Shown here: positions 1 through 8,579 of the stretch, piece by piece | Position numbering within the stretch: position 1 is the stretch's first letter | Layout of the letters: each line of letters opens with the position of its first letter | Source of the DNA: Microbacterium hatanonis | GTDB taxonomy: Bacteria > Actinomycetota > Actinomycetes > Actinomycetales > Microbacteriaceae | Reading direction: 5' to 3' | Assembly: GCF_008017415.1 (NCBI RefSeq) | Contig: NZ_VRSV01000001.1 | Location: 1,488,001-1,552,000 of the forward strand | DNA: 64,000 bases | Translations under genes and position numbers: made by a program | Notes under the pieces: generated by a model | Seen by the model: the letters and a program-made list of their open reading frames with translations, nothing else | Databases searched by the model: none | Told to the model about the DNA's origin: nothing

Positions 1-675
1 CCACCAGGTCGCACCGCCCCGCCCGATCTCGACGACGTCGGAGGAGCGGAGCACCTGATAGGCGTCCACGCGGTCGGAGATGGCGGTGATGTCGCTGGCG
101 ACGAAGGTGCCCTCCGGAGTCGTCGAGACGATCAGCGGCGACCCCTGGGCGGTGGCCGCGACCGTTCCCGTCCGCGCGTCCATCGCGACGATCGCCCACG
201 ACCCTTCGAGCCGGGCGGTCGCGCTCGTGAGGGCAACCGCGATCGAGGAGCCCTCCTCGACGAACTCCTCGACCAGGTGCGCGATGACCTCCGAATCCAC
301 CTCGCCCACGAGGCGGTGGCCCCGAGCGGCGAGCTCGCGCCGCAGGACGTCGGCGTTCGCGATGACGCCGTTGTGCGCGATGCTCACCGCACCGTGGCAG
401 TCGGAGAGGGGATGCGCGTTCACTTCGGTGACCGCGCCGTGCGTGGCCCACCGCGTATGTCCGATCGCGGTGCCGCTGGTCTGCAGATCGGCTCTCACCA
501 GAAGGGAGGTGAGCGCGACGACACCGCCGACCGTCTTCTCGGTCTCGATCTCGCCGTCAGGGGTGAGTACGGCGATCCCCGCGGAATCGTAGCCGCGGTA
601 CTCCAGGAGACCCAACGCGTGGAAGACGAGCGGTGCGGCCGGACGCAGACCGACGTAGGCGACGATGCCGCACAT
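1..675 (-). CDS. glmS: Glutamine--fructose-6-phosphate aminotransferase (GlmS), N-terminal part
   Basis: Makes glucosamine-6-phosphate from fructose-6-phosphate and glutamine, the first step to UDP-GlcNAc. The reading begins MCGIVAYVG, so Cys2 would be the N-terminal nucleophile of the class II glutaminase (Ntn) domain after Met removal. It continues with LEYRGYDSAGIAV, HTRWATHG, NAHPL and a SIAHNGVI block, all typical of GlmS. About 225 residues are visible and the gene runs off the left edge, so the isomerase (SIS) domains are not seen. Its ATG overlaps the TGA of the upstream epimerase gene (TGATG), implying translational coupling in an amino-sugar/glycan operon. Other class II amidotransferases such as PurF are less likely given these motifs. 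Confidence 0.93.
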   Translation of the reverse strand, partial: MCGIVAYVGLRPAAPLVFHALGLLEYRGYDSAGIAVLTPDGEIETEKTVGGVVALTSLLVRADLQTSGTAIGHTRWATHGAVTEVNAHPLSDCHGAVSIAHNGVIANADVLRRELAARGHRLVGEVDSEVIAHLVEEFVEEGSSIAVALTSATARLEGSWAIVAMDARTGTVAATAQGSPLIVSTTPEGTFVASDITAISDRVDAYQVLRSSDVVEIGRGGATWW

Positions 676-1697
676 CAGTCGGACGTTCCCACGCCACCGG
701 CGCGCGCGAGGGGCATGAGCTCGTCGCTGATCCGGTCCCGCGTGACCAGATCGGCCGCGACGAGGAGGATGGACGTTCCGAGCGAGGTGTGGGGGTGGTA
801 GCCGACCAGGTCGTGCGCGCGGGAGTTGTCAGGCACGCGCCGCCGCATGTCTTCGAAGCCGGCGCTGTAGGCGCGCTCGTACGGGATGAACTCGATCGTG
901 CTCGTGCTCTCGACGATCTCGATGATCTCGCGGGCGAGTTCCACGATCGCGATCTCGCGTGCCCCGCCCAGGTTGTACGCCTGGCCGCGGGAGCGCGGAT
1001 CGCGTTCGATGGCGACCATCGCCGGCACCACGTCGCCGACCGCCGAGAAGCATCGTGTCTGCATCCCGTCGCCGAAGACGCTCAGCGGATCACCGCGCAG
1101 CGCCTGCCCGACGAGGTTCGGGACGACCATGCCGTATCGCCCCGTCTGTCGGGGACCGATCGTGTTGAACAGGCGCACGATCGATACCTCGAGGCCCTCT
1201 TCGTCGGCGTAGGCCTTTGCGAACGCCTCGTCGATGCCTTTGGCCGCCGCGTAGCTCCACCGCGACTTCAGCGGCGACCCGAGAATCCGGTCGGCGTCTT
1301 CGTCCAGCCGGTCTGCGGTGTTCTTCCCGTAGATCTCGCTGGTCGAGACCAACAGGACCGATGCCTCGCTCTCCACCGCGGCGGCCAGGACGTTCTCGGT
1401 TCCGTGGATGTTGGTGCGCAGGCCCTGAAGGGGATGTTCCACGATGAGCTTGACCCCCACGGCAGCCGCGAGGTGGAACACGCGGTCGCATCCGCGCATG
1501 GCTTCTCGCACCGTACGGGCGTTGAGGACCGAGCCATGCACGATCGTGAGTCGATCGTGTCCGGCGACGGCTCGCAGGTTGCGAGGAGAGCCGGTCGACA
1601 TGTCGTCGAGCACGACGACCTCGTCGCCCGACGCGAGCAGGTGCTCGGTGAGGTGGCTGCCGACGAAGCCGGCGCCTCCGGTGATCAGCGTACGCAT
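675..1697 (-). CDS. NAD-dependent epimerase/dehydratase (extended SDR, UDP-sugar type)
   Basis: A 340-residue extended short-chain dehydrogenase/reductase. The N-terminal Rossmann motif TGGAGFVGSH (residues 6-15) binds NAD. The catalytic set is visible as STSE around residue 120 and Y149-x3-K153. The family includes UDP-glucose 4-epimerase, UDP-glucuronate decarboxylase/epimerase and dTDP-glucose 4,6-dehydratase; the exact sugar cannot be read from sequence. It lies 18 bp after the nucleotide-sugar dehydrogenase and overlaps the glmS start, so the three genes form one minus-strand operon. The order suggests that the dehydrogenase oxidises a UDP-HexNAc or UDP-Glc and this enzyme then epimerises or decarboxylates the product. 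That pathway is inference. Confidence 0.88.
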   Translation of the reverse strand: MRTLITGGAGFVGSHLTEHLLASGDEVVVLDDMSTGSPRNLRAVAGHDRLTIVHGSVLNARTVREAMRGCDRVFHLAAAVGVKLIVEHPLQGLRTNIHGTENVLAAAVESEASVLLVSTSEIYGKNTADRLDEDADRILGSPLKSRWSYAAAKGIDEAFAKAYADEEGLEVSIVRLFNTIGPRQTGRYGMVVPNLVGQALRGDPLSVFGDGMQTRCFSAVGDVVPAMVAIERDPRSRGQAYNLGGAREIAIVELAREIIEIVESTSTIEFIPYERAYSAGFEDMRRRVPDNSRAHDLVGYHPHTSLGTSILLVAADLVTRDRISDELMPLARAGGVGTSD

Positions 1698-1715
1698 CTC
1701 GATTCTCCCGACGTC

Positions 1716-3038
1716 TCAGACCAGCACACGGCCGGCGATATCCGCGCTGCGATACGTGGCGTCGAGGACGACGCCCGCCTCAGCCAGCCACGACAGATCC
1801 GCGTCGGCGTGGCGCGTGTGGATCAGCACGAGGTCGGGGACCACCTCACCTGGTTCGTCGAGCGACGTCAGCACCGTCCCCGACGCGAGCCGCAGCGAAG
1901 GAACGCGGCTATCGAGGTACTGCACGTCGACGCCGAGATCAGCCAGCGCCTCGATGATCTCGATCGCGGGGGATTCCCGGAGGTCCGCGACGTCGGGCTT
2001 GTAGGTGACGCCGACGACGACGACACGGGAGCCGGTCGTGCCGATCCCGGCGCGGCCCAGCACCTCGCGTACGCGGTCGACGACGTGACCCGGTCGTGCG
2101 GAGATGCCGCTCATCGCCTCGGTGATCACACGGGCGTCGACACGGAGGGCGCGAAGCTGCCACAGCAGGTAGTGGGGATCGCACGGGATGCAGTGACCTC
2201 CGACGCCAGGGCCCGGATAGAACGGCATGAAGCCGTACGGCTTCGTACTCGCGGCATCGATGACCTCGGTCACGGGCACGTCCAGCGCCGAGCAGATCTC
2301 CGCGAACTCGTTCGCGAGGGCGATGTTGACGGCACGGAAGGTGTTCTCGAGCAGCTTGGTCATTTCCGCCGCCGCGAGGCTCGACACGTGGTGCACCCGT
2401 GAGACGTAGCGCGAGAGCAGCCGTGCACCCTCCTCCTCGCATTCGAGAGTCGCTCCCCCGACGACGCGAGGCACGTCCTCCTGCGCGAACCCGGTGTTGC
2501 CGGGGTCGATGCGCTCCGCGCTGAAGGCCACGAACACGTCGCGTCCGATCACGAATCCGCGGTCGCGGAGCGGCTGCTCGATCAGATCGTGCGTGCACCC
2601 GACATAGCTGGTCGAGGTGAGCATGACGGTCTGACCGGCTCGGACGGCGGCGACGACGGTGGCGCACGCCGCCCGAAGCAGCGAGAGGTCGGGGACGAGC
2701 TGATGGTCGACCGGGGTGGGTACGCAGACCACGATCGCCGCCGCCGAGCTGAGAAGAGCGATGTCGTCGGTGAGGCGGAACGAACGGTCTCGCAGCGCTC
2801 CGCCGAGCCGGACACGATCGGTCTCCAACAGGTCGGCGCGCCCGGCGGTGATGTCCGTCAGCCGGGCGGACGAGGCATCCAGAGCCAGTACCCGGCTCCC
2901 CGCCGCGTGATAGGCCAGCGCCGTGGGCAAACCCACGTAGCCCAGACCGACGATGGCGACGTCGTAGTCGAATCCGAGGGCGATCTCGGGGGACGTGGTC
3001 GTTGCGACCGGGGCGAGCCCGGTGTCGACTGCCGTCAT
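1716..3038 (-). CDS. Nucleotide-sugar dehydrogenase (UDP-Glc/GDP-Man dehydrogenase family, probably UDP-HexNAc type)
   Basis: A 440-residue NAD-dependent enzyme that oxidises C6 of a nucleotide sugar to the uronate in two steps. The Rossmann motif GLGYVGLP is at residues 31-38, the TKLLENTFRAVNIA lysine/asparagine block at 227-240, and the nucleophile Cys283 sits in GVGGHCIPCDPHYL. The GGHCIP form and SAERIDPG resemble WecC/WbpA UDP-HexNAc dehydrogenases more than classical UDP-glucose dehydrogenases. An upstream reading frame stays open, but the ATG at 3038 is chosen because AGGAGGAGAA precedes it directly and homology begins just after. It is the first gene of the operon ending in glmS. Glycan precursor supply is the likely role; substrate not certain. 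Confidence 0.88.
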   Translation of the reverse strand: MTAVDTGLAPVATTTSPEIALGFDYDVAIVGLGYVGLPTALAYHAAGSRVLALDASSARLTDITAGRADLLETDRVRLGGALRDRSFRLTDDIALLSSAAAIVVCVPTPVDHQLVPDLSLLRAACATVVAAVRAGQTVMLTSTSYVGCTHDLIEQPLRDRGFVIGRDVFVAFSAERIDPGNTGFAQEDVPRVVGGATLECEEEGARLLSRYVSRVHHVSSLAAAEMTKLLENTFRAVNIALANEFAEICSALDVPVTEVIDAASTKPYGFMPFYPGPGVGGHCIPCDPHYLLWQLRALRVDARVITEAMSGISARPGHVVDRVREVLGRAGIGTTGSRVVVVGVTYKPDVADLRESPAIEIIEALADLGVDVQYLDSRVPSLRLASGTVLTSLDEPGEVVPDLVLIHTRHADADLSWLAEAGVVLDATYRSADIAGRVLV

Positions 3039-3068
3039 TTCTCCTCCTGCGTGTTGATGCATCGACTC

Positions 3069-3087
3069 GGCGGGCATGACGCCCGCC
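3069..3087 (-). promoter_or_regulatory. Hairpin in the leader of the sugar-nucleotide operon
   Basis: GGCGGGC and GCCCGCC form a perfect 7-bp stem around a 5-nt loop, 31 bp upstream of the dehydrogenase start. No T-run follows, so a plain terminator is unlikely. It could be an operator or a translation-control hairpin. The rest of the 286-bp divergent gap (3039-3324) must hold promoters for this operon and for the plus-strand glycosyltransferase; I see a candidate TAGCGT near 3287 for the latter and nothing else convincing. Confidence 0.35.
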
Positions 3088-3324
3088 TCGGGATAGCCGA
3101 CGCGATTCGGGTTGATTCGCTGGGTCCAGGCGAGGATTCGAGCCACAGCCTCGATCCGGCCGATCCCCGGGTCAAGGGAATCGACCGGATCGTGCGGCTT
3201 CCCACCGAGGGACGATCCAGGCCTGCGGAGAACCGCAACGCATTCTGCGGATGTTGCGGACCGATCTGCCGTGGTGCTCTCGTAGCGTCGTGCGTACGCG
3301 CAGAGACACCGAGAGGACAACGGC

Positions 3325-4629
3325 ATGGATGCTGTGTGGATCACGGTTGTCGTCGTCGCGATCGTGGGTCTGTCGACCGTGATCTGGTCGGTCTCCGGTC
3401 TTGCCCGTCTGGTCGCGGCAGCGTCCTCACGGCCTCTGCATCCGCGACCCCACGCGTTCCATCCTTCCGACGTCGCCGTGATCATCGCCGCGCACAACGA
3501 ACAGCTGGTCATCGAGGACACAATCCGCAACGCAAGCGGCCTCGTCACGATCGACCACGTCTTCGTGGTCTCGGACGGATCGACTGACGAGACGGTGCTT
3601 CGCGCCCGGACCTGCGGCGCCTCGGTGCTCGAGGTCGCGCCCAATCGGGGCAAGGCCGGTGCGATCGCCCTCGGCATCGACGAGTTCCGGATCGCCGAGC
3701 GGTTCGACGTGCTCGTGCTGCTCGACGCCGACACCCGGTTGCGTCCCGACTACCTCTCCACCGGCCTGCCCCTGTTCGACGACACCGGCGTGGTGGCCGT
3801 CGCCGGTCGCGCGACGAGCCATCCCCGAGCGGGCGGGTCGTGGGTCGCGCGGTTGCTCACGACATACCGTGAGCGGACGTACGTGTGCACGCAGTACCTG
3901 CAGAAGTTCGGGCAGGCCGCACGGTGCATCAACGCGGTCACCATCGTGCCGGGATTCGCGAGCATGTACCGCACAGCCATCCTCGGTGACATCGACATCG
4001 TGGCCAGAGGGCTGTCCATCGAGGACTTCAACATGACCTTCGAGGTGCACCGGAAACGTCTCGGTCGCATCGCCTTCCACCCGGGGAAGGCGATCGCCGA
4101 AACCCAGGATCCGGTCGTCCTGGGCGACTACGCACGGCAGATGAAGCGCTGGAGTCTCGGATTCTGGCAGACCGTGCGGCGGCACGGTCTACATCCCGGT
4201 CTGTTCTGGTCGTCGCTGGCGCTCTTCGTGACCGAGGTGCTCGTCTCGAGCGTGGTCCTCGCGCTGATCCTGCCCGTCCTGGCGGTCGCGGCGGTCGCCC
4301 TCGCCTTGAGCGGCCTGCCGGATCCGGTGGGAGCCACCGCGCGCGACGTCTCGGGGGTGATCCCCCTCGCCGTCCTCGCCGCCGGATTCGTGATCTCGGA
4401 CGTGATGCTGACCCTCGTCGCCGCCGCCCTCACCCGCCGTCGTCCGAGCCCGAGCGCTGTGCTGTTCCCCTTTCTGCGGGTGCTGGACGCGTGGATGTGT
4501 CTTCTCGGTCTCGCCGCCGCTTTCGGCCACCCCTCGGACGGACGGTGGCGGAGCCCGGAGCGCCGGGACATGGCGGATGGGGCGGAGAATGCCGGGGCAA
4601 CGGCAGCGGCGGCCGCCGTCACTCGTTGA
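3325..4629 (+). CDS. Membrane glycosyltransferase family 2 (processive, PgaC/NodC-like)
   Basis: A 434-residue inner-membrane GT2 enzyme. One N-terminal membrane segment (about 5-27) is followed by a GT-A domain with SDGSTD (83-88), DAD (134-136), the acceptor-site ED (233-234) and QMKRW (272-276), matching the D,D,D,QxxRW pattern of processive synthases such as poly-GlcNAc, chitin-oligosaccharide and hyaluronan synthases. Three or so hydrophobic segments follow (about 295-325, 345-375, 385-405). The tail is Ala-rich. It is divergent from the sugar-nucleotide operon, which would supply a UDP-HexNAc or uronate donor, so export of a cell-surface polysaccharide is a reasonable inference. Its last 11 bp overlap the 3' end of the LuxR-type gene on the other strand. 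Confidence 0.9.
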   Translation: MDAVWITVVVVAIVGLSTVIWSVSGLARLVAAASSRPLHPRPHAFHPSDVAVIIAAHNEQLVIEDTIRNASGLVTIDHVFVVSDGSTDETVLRARTCGASVLEVAPNRGKAGAIALGIDEFRIAERFDVLVLLDADTRLRPDYLSTGLPLFDDTGVVAVAGRATSHPRAGGSWVARLLTTYRERTYVCTQYLQKFGQAARCINAVTIVPGFASMYRTAILGDIDIVARGLSIEDFNMTFEVHRKRLGRIAFHPGKAIAETQDPVVLGDYARQMKRWSLGFWQTVRRHGLHPGLFWSSLALFVTEVLVSSVVLALILPVLAVAAVALALSGLPDPVGATARDVSGVIPLAVLAAGFVISDVMLTLVAAALTRRRPSPSAVLFPFLRVLDAWMCLLGLAAAFGHPSDGRWRSPERRDMADGAENAGATAAAAAVTR

Positions 4630-7102
4630 CGAGCACGGACGCGAGGTGCGAGCGTGACCGTACCTCGAGCTTGCGGTAGATCCTGGTGAGCCGCAGCTCC
4701 ACAGTGCGCGTGGAGACGAAGAGCTGGGCGGCGATCTCGCGGTTGCGCAGACCCCGGTGAACCAGTTGAGCGACCTCGCGTTCGTCGTCGGTCAGGCACG
4801 ACAGTGGCACCACCGCGCCCCCCTTCGAGACCGCGCCCCCCTTCGAGACCGCGGCGCCGTCGGTGGGCGCGGGACTTCCTGTCGGCACGCAGATGGCGCG
4901 CACTCGCGCGACCGCCCGCTCCGCCCATCGCGAGGGGTGACGCTCGACGTCTGCTTCGAACCGGCGCATCTCCTCCCGTGCCTCGTCCTGTCGGTCCAGT
5001 GTCCAGAGCGCTTCGATCAGGTCCGATCCGCAGCGCATCACGGCGGGATCGTCCGGCGCGTGGACATCGGTCATCGCATCGCGGAAGAGTTCTACAGCGT
5101 CGTCGATGCGTCCTGCCGCAAGAGCGCAGCGAGCATCCAGGACATCCAGGAACGGCGGCAGCGCCGCGTTGTGCTCGCGCAGGCAGAGGGCACGCCCCTC
5201 AGCGATCATCTCCTCCAGATGCTCGACATCGACATCGGGTTGCACGGCCCGGGCACCGATCGCAGACAGGTGGCGCGCCGCATCCGTTCTCAGCTCGCTG
5301 AGAGCCGATCGCTCCCATGCGATCAACGCGTCTTTGGCTCCGGGCGTGTCACCCGCGCGGAACTCGTTCTCCACGAGCAGTCGCCGGAGGAACTCCTCCC
5401 AGAACGGAGCAAGACGGTCCATCCTCTCCATGTGGAACGCTGCCCGTCGCCGAGCCAGTCCGTAGCGCTCGGTCACCGTCAGGAAGCGGATCAGGAGAGC
5501 GAGCTCCGGCGCGGTCAGTTCGACCACGGCACCCGGCTCCGTCGGATCCCTTACGAGCTCAGCGAGACACGCCTCCGAAGCGGGATCCAGGTCGTACGGA
5601 TCGATGATCGCGCGCATGAGGTGGTGCTCGAGCGTGAGCGGCCCCCGCGCGAGGGTGCGCGCTGCCGCCAGACGCGTGCGCGCGCGCGGATACTCCCGCC
5701 GCCGGATGCGGATGCGAGCGACCTCTTCGAGCAGCCTTACGCACCCGGCGCTGTCACGAGCGGCGGAGGACGCGACGTAGCTGTCGACGATCGCGTCATC
5801 GACGACGCCGTCCAGTGCGTCCGCGATCCGCAGAGAGACGATCCGAGCCAGCACGCTCACCTCCTCCCCGTCGAGAGAGGCCGCGCGAGCGAGGTAGAGC
5901 TCCGCGAGGGCGAAGTACCCCTCGTCGCAGAGCGCCTCGCTGAGCCGGACGAGCGCACGATCGCGGCCGGCCACCGGAACCGTGCGGGCGAGGGCCCGCT
6001 CGGCGAACTCCACTGCGGCGGCGGCCTCGCCCGCGATGACATAGCGCGCAGCCGACTCGAGCAGGCCCGCGCTCTCGTCGCTCGTCTCGGCGAAGCTCCT
6101 GTGCCATTGCTCGAGGCCCGGCGCCCATCCGCCGTGCGCGAGCTGCAGCTCCTCGTGACCGGACAGTCGCGCTCGAGCGTCGAGGCTGCGATACAGGCCG
6201 ATGCGGTCGAGCGGATCGGACACGCGGATCATCCCGGTGTGCGAGGTGAGCACTCCGGCATCGAGCAGGTCGTCGACGAGGCTCGCGCCTTCGGGAAGGA
6301 GATCTGCCACCGCTTCACGGGCCGTCTCCGGCGCGAGTGAGACCAGGGTGAGAAGCTGGAGTGCCGCGGGGTTCCACCTCTCTATGGCCATCTCGTCATC
6401 CGCACGCTGAGGCTGCTCGGCGCGAAGCCGAAGCGGGAGGGGCACGGGCGACTCCCCGGTCTGCTCATGCGATGCCAGCCGAACACGTCGGATCGCCGAC
6501 GGATTGCCGGCCGTAGAGGCGGCGACGATGTGCAGCACGCCGCGAGCGGTCGACGGACCGAGGGTGGAGGCCGCTAATTCCACCGATTCCGAGTGGCTGA
6601 GCGGCCCCAGCCTGATCTGGGCGAGTGACCAGAAGGGGTGCCGGCCGTCGATGCGTGTCGCGCTGGAGAGTACTCGGAGCCCTGTGCCGGGAAGGCGACC
6701 GAACACGTAGGCCAGAACCAGTGAGCTCGCCGCGTCCATTTCGTCGATGTCGTCGATGAGCACGACCTGGTCGTCACCGTCGGTCGCGTGAAGAACACGG
6801 CTGGTCTCATCGGCGACGCGGAAGTCGGTCCACTCGATGCTCTCGGACGTGATGCGATCGATGGCGGCTGCCCGTTCACCGCCGAGAGCGTGAGCGAACG
6901 CCGAGAGGCCGGAGTAGGGCCAGACCCGCTCCGATCTGTTGACCGCGAGCAGCGTGCTGGTGGTGTGTCGACGAGCTACCTCTCGAAGAAAGGCCGTCTT
7001 TCCTATTCCCCTCTTCCCCAAGAAGATGCTGGCAGACGATTCCGAACTGGCGAGCGTACGGTCAGCGAGTTCGTTCTCGCGGGCGCGACCGATGAAGCCC
7101 AT
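4619..7102 (-). CDS. Large ATP-binding LuxR-family transcriptional regulator (LAL type)
   Basis: An 827-residue regulator. The Walker A motif GKRGIGKT is at residues 29-36 and a Walker B-like VVLIDDIDEMD at 113-123, placing an AAA/STAND ATPase at the N terminus. A long alpha-helical, TPR-like middle follows. The last 60 residues form a LuxR helix-turn-helix (LTDDEREVAQLVHRGLRNRE, then STRTVELRLTRIYRKL). LAL proteins of the MalT family activate target operons in response to a ligand and ATP; the ligand here is unknown. A short linker before the HTH contains a tandem SKGGAV repeat encoded by an 18-bp direct repeat. The gene converges on and overlaps the glycosyltransferase gene, so control of the glycan locus is possible but unproven. 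Confidence 0.92.
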   Translation of the reverse strand: MGFIGRARENELADRTLASSESSASIFLGKRGIGKTAFLREVARRHTTSTLLAVNRSERVWPYSGLSAFAHALGGERAAAIDRITSESIEWTDFRVADETSRVLHATDGDDQVVLIDDIDEMDAASSLVLAYVFGRLPGTGLRVLSSATRIDGRHPFWSLAQIRLGPLSHSESVELAASTLGPSTARGVLHIVAASTAGNPSAIRRVRLASHEQTGESPVPLPLRLRAEQPQRADDEMAIERWNPAALQLLTLVSLAPETAREAVADLLPEGASLVDDLLDAGVLTSHTGMIRVSDPLDRIGLYRSLDARARLSGHEELQLAHGGWAPGLEQWHRSFAETSDESAGLLESAARYVIAGEAAAAVEFAERALARTVPVAGRDRALVRLSEALCDEGYFALAELYLARAASLDGEEVSVLARIVSLRIADALDGVVDDAIVDSYVASSAARDSAGCVRLLEEVARIRIRRREYPRARTRLAAARTLARGPLTLEHHLMRAIIDPYDLDPASEACLAELVRDPTEPGAVVELTAPELALLIRFLTVTERYGLARRRAAFHMERMDRLAPFWEEFLRRLLVENEFRAGDTPGAKDALIAWERSALSELRTDAARHLSAIGARAVQPDVDVEHLEEMIAEGRALCLREHNAALPPFLDVLDARCALAAGRIDDAVELFRDAMTDVHAPDDPAVMRCGSDLIEALWTLDRQDEAREEMRRFEADVERHPSRWAERAVARVRAICVPTGSPAPTDGAAVSKGGAVSKGGAVVPLSCLTDDEREVAQLVHRGLRNREIAAQLFVSTRTVELRLTRIYRKLEVRSRSHLASVLVNE

Positions 7103-7339
7103 GGCAGACTCTCATTCCGCTCGATCATCGCAGTCCGGGTGGCTGGGTCCCCACGACCCATTCCTGCTCGATCGAGCTGTGCGGCGAACACTACGCCTCG
7201 ATCATCGGAATCGGCAAGGCGGTTTTGCACTGATCTGCGGAGGTTATTGAGGAATGCGCGACCGACACACGACACCCGCGGGCACAGCGAACGACGCACT
7301 CCCGGCGATGCCCACCGGGCGAGGAAAGGCGACGGCCGG

Positions 7340-7747
7340 CTACGCTGCCGTGACGCCGTACCTGTCTAGATGAGGTCCTCCCAGTACCCCCCCGTTCCAT
7401 GATTCGATCCCCGTTCGGTCCTCGGTCTCTACGGTCGTCCCCGCGACCGTTGCGCCGCGGCTCATCGGCGCTCCCATGCGAGCATTCCCCGCCTTGAGGT
7501 GAAGCTCGAGGACCGTGTCGATGTCGAACATCTCCTCGTCGCGATCCGCGCTCGTAACGGTCGCCATCTCGATTCCCTCGCCGATCGAGAAGGTGACACG
7601 CCCCGCGGTCTGGAACGCATCGAGAAAAGGAATATCGACCGTGTCGACGTCGTGCGCGCGGTGGAGCGCCAGAGCATAGGCGGAGACCGCATCCGCGATC
7701 TCGGATCCCGTGAGGAATGCGCCGCGCGCAATCAGGACGGTCTTCAT
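7340..7747 (-). CDS. Hypothetical protein, 135 aa
   Basis: I do not recognise this family. The protein is soluble-looking, acidic, with a hydrophobic start (MKTVLIARGAFLTG), a central alternating beta-like stretch and a Gly-rich C terminus (SWNGGVLGGPHLDRYG). Codon use matches the neighbours and a GAGG sequence lies about 8 nt before the ATG, which supports it as real. It sits alone between the LuxR-type gene (237 bp away, a gap in which I see nothing definite) and the GAF-ANTAR pair, all on the minus strand. The WNGGVLGGP tail recalls small actinobacterial peptides of unknown function, but this is only an impression. Confidence 0.55.
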   Translation of the reverse strand: MKTVLIARGAFLTGSEIADAVSAYALALHRAHDVDTVDIPFLDAFQTAGRVTFSIGEGIEMATVTSADRDEEMFDIDTVLELHLKAGNARMGAPMSRGATVAGTTVETEDRTGIESWNGGVLGGPHLDRYGVTAA

Positions 7748-7846
7748 ACGGAACCTCGCGATTCATCAGCAATGATGCACCGGGGTCTGGGGTACGTGCC
7801 CAGTGTAGGGCGGTCCGGGAGCGGACCGTACCGACTCCGCAGATTT

Positions 7847-8554
7847 CTAAAGCTTGAGCCGCCCTGCGATGACGTCGGCCGCCACGACGCTGAGGCGAGA
7901 CTGGGTCGAACGCGCGTGCGAACGCAGCAGCCGGAATGCGGCGTCCATGTCGATGTCGTGGCTGAACGCGATGTAGCCCTTCGCCTGCTCGATGACGACG
8001 CGACTGTCCAGCGCTCTCTGCAGCTGCCTCTGGGCGACGACGGACTCCTCCGTGAGCCGTTGCTGCAGGATGCTGATGGTGGCGATGTCGGCGAGCGTCT
8101 TCGCCGCCGCTGCGTCGGCGTGATTGAGCTCTCCGGTACGGTCGCGGAACAGGTTGAGGGAACCGATGACCGAGTCCCGCAACCGCATAGGGATGGCATA
8201 GAGCGAGGCGTACCCCGATCGATGGGCATCGACGGCGAACCGCGGCCATTTGTCGGTGATGTGCCGCAGATCGGGGACCGATACGACCTCGCCGGTCAGC
8301 ACGGCCTCGACGCAAGGCCCCTCCCCGACGCGCACCTGGAGGAGGCCGATGAGCTCGCTGCGCTCGCTGGTGGACGCGATGACCTCGAGTTGACGGTCAG
8401 GGCCGACCAGCAGGATCCCGGCGGCGGTGGCGTCGAAGATATCGGTGCAGCCGTCGACCAAGAGCTGCAGCAGGTCGACGATGTCGAAGTCGTCGACGAG
8501 CGAATCTGCCAGCTTCGCCACGGTTCGCAGCAGGTGCTCTTCGCGGGTGCTCAT
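7847..8554 (-). CDS. GAF-ANTAR transcription antiterminator (first of two)
   Basis: A 235-residue protein with an N-terminal GAF sensor domain (roughly 15-165, including VGEGPCVEAVLTGEVVSVPDL) and a C-terminal ANTAR RNA-binding domain (roughly 170-232, with LDSRVVIEQAKGYIAF and a final ADVIAGRL). ANTAR proteins bind paired hexaloop hairpins in mRNA leaders to prevent termination. In actinobacteria GAF-ANTAR proteins often occur as multiple stand-alone copies whose ligands are unknown. A TACACT box (8565-8560) lies 5 nt before the ATG, so the mRNA may be leaderless. The second copy lies 25 bp upstream in the same direction, giving a two-gene cluster. Signal and RNA targets are not evident here. 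Confidence 0.9.
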   Translation of the reverse strand: MSTREEHLLRTVAKLADSLVDDFDIVDLLQLLVDGCTDIFDATAAGILLVGPDRQLEVIASTSERSELIGLLQVRVGEGPCVEAVLTGEVVSVPDLRHITDKWPRFAVDAHRSGYASLYAIPMRLRDSVIGSLNLFRDRTGELNHADAAAAKTLADIATISILQQRLTEESVVAQRQLQRALDSRVVIEQAKGYIAFSHDIDMDAAFRLLRSHARSTQSRLSVVAADVIAGRLKL

Positions 8555-8579
8555 AGTTGAGTGTAGGTACCGACGCCGC

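Noticed and set aside
3039..3734. N-terminal extension of the nucleotide-sugar dehydrogenase frame across the intergenic gap and into the glycosyltransferase gene
   Set aside because: No similarity to the family, Ser/Thr/Arg-rich shadow sequence, and a perfect ribosome site marks the ATG at 3038.
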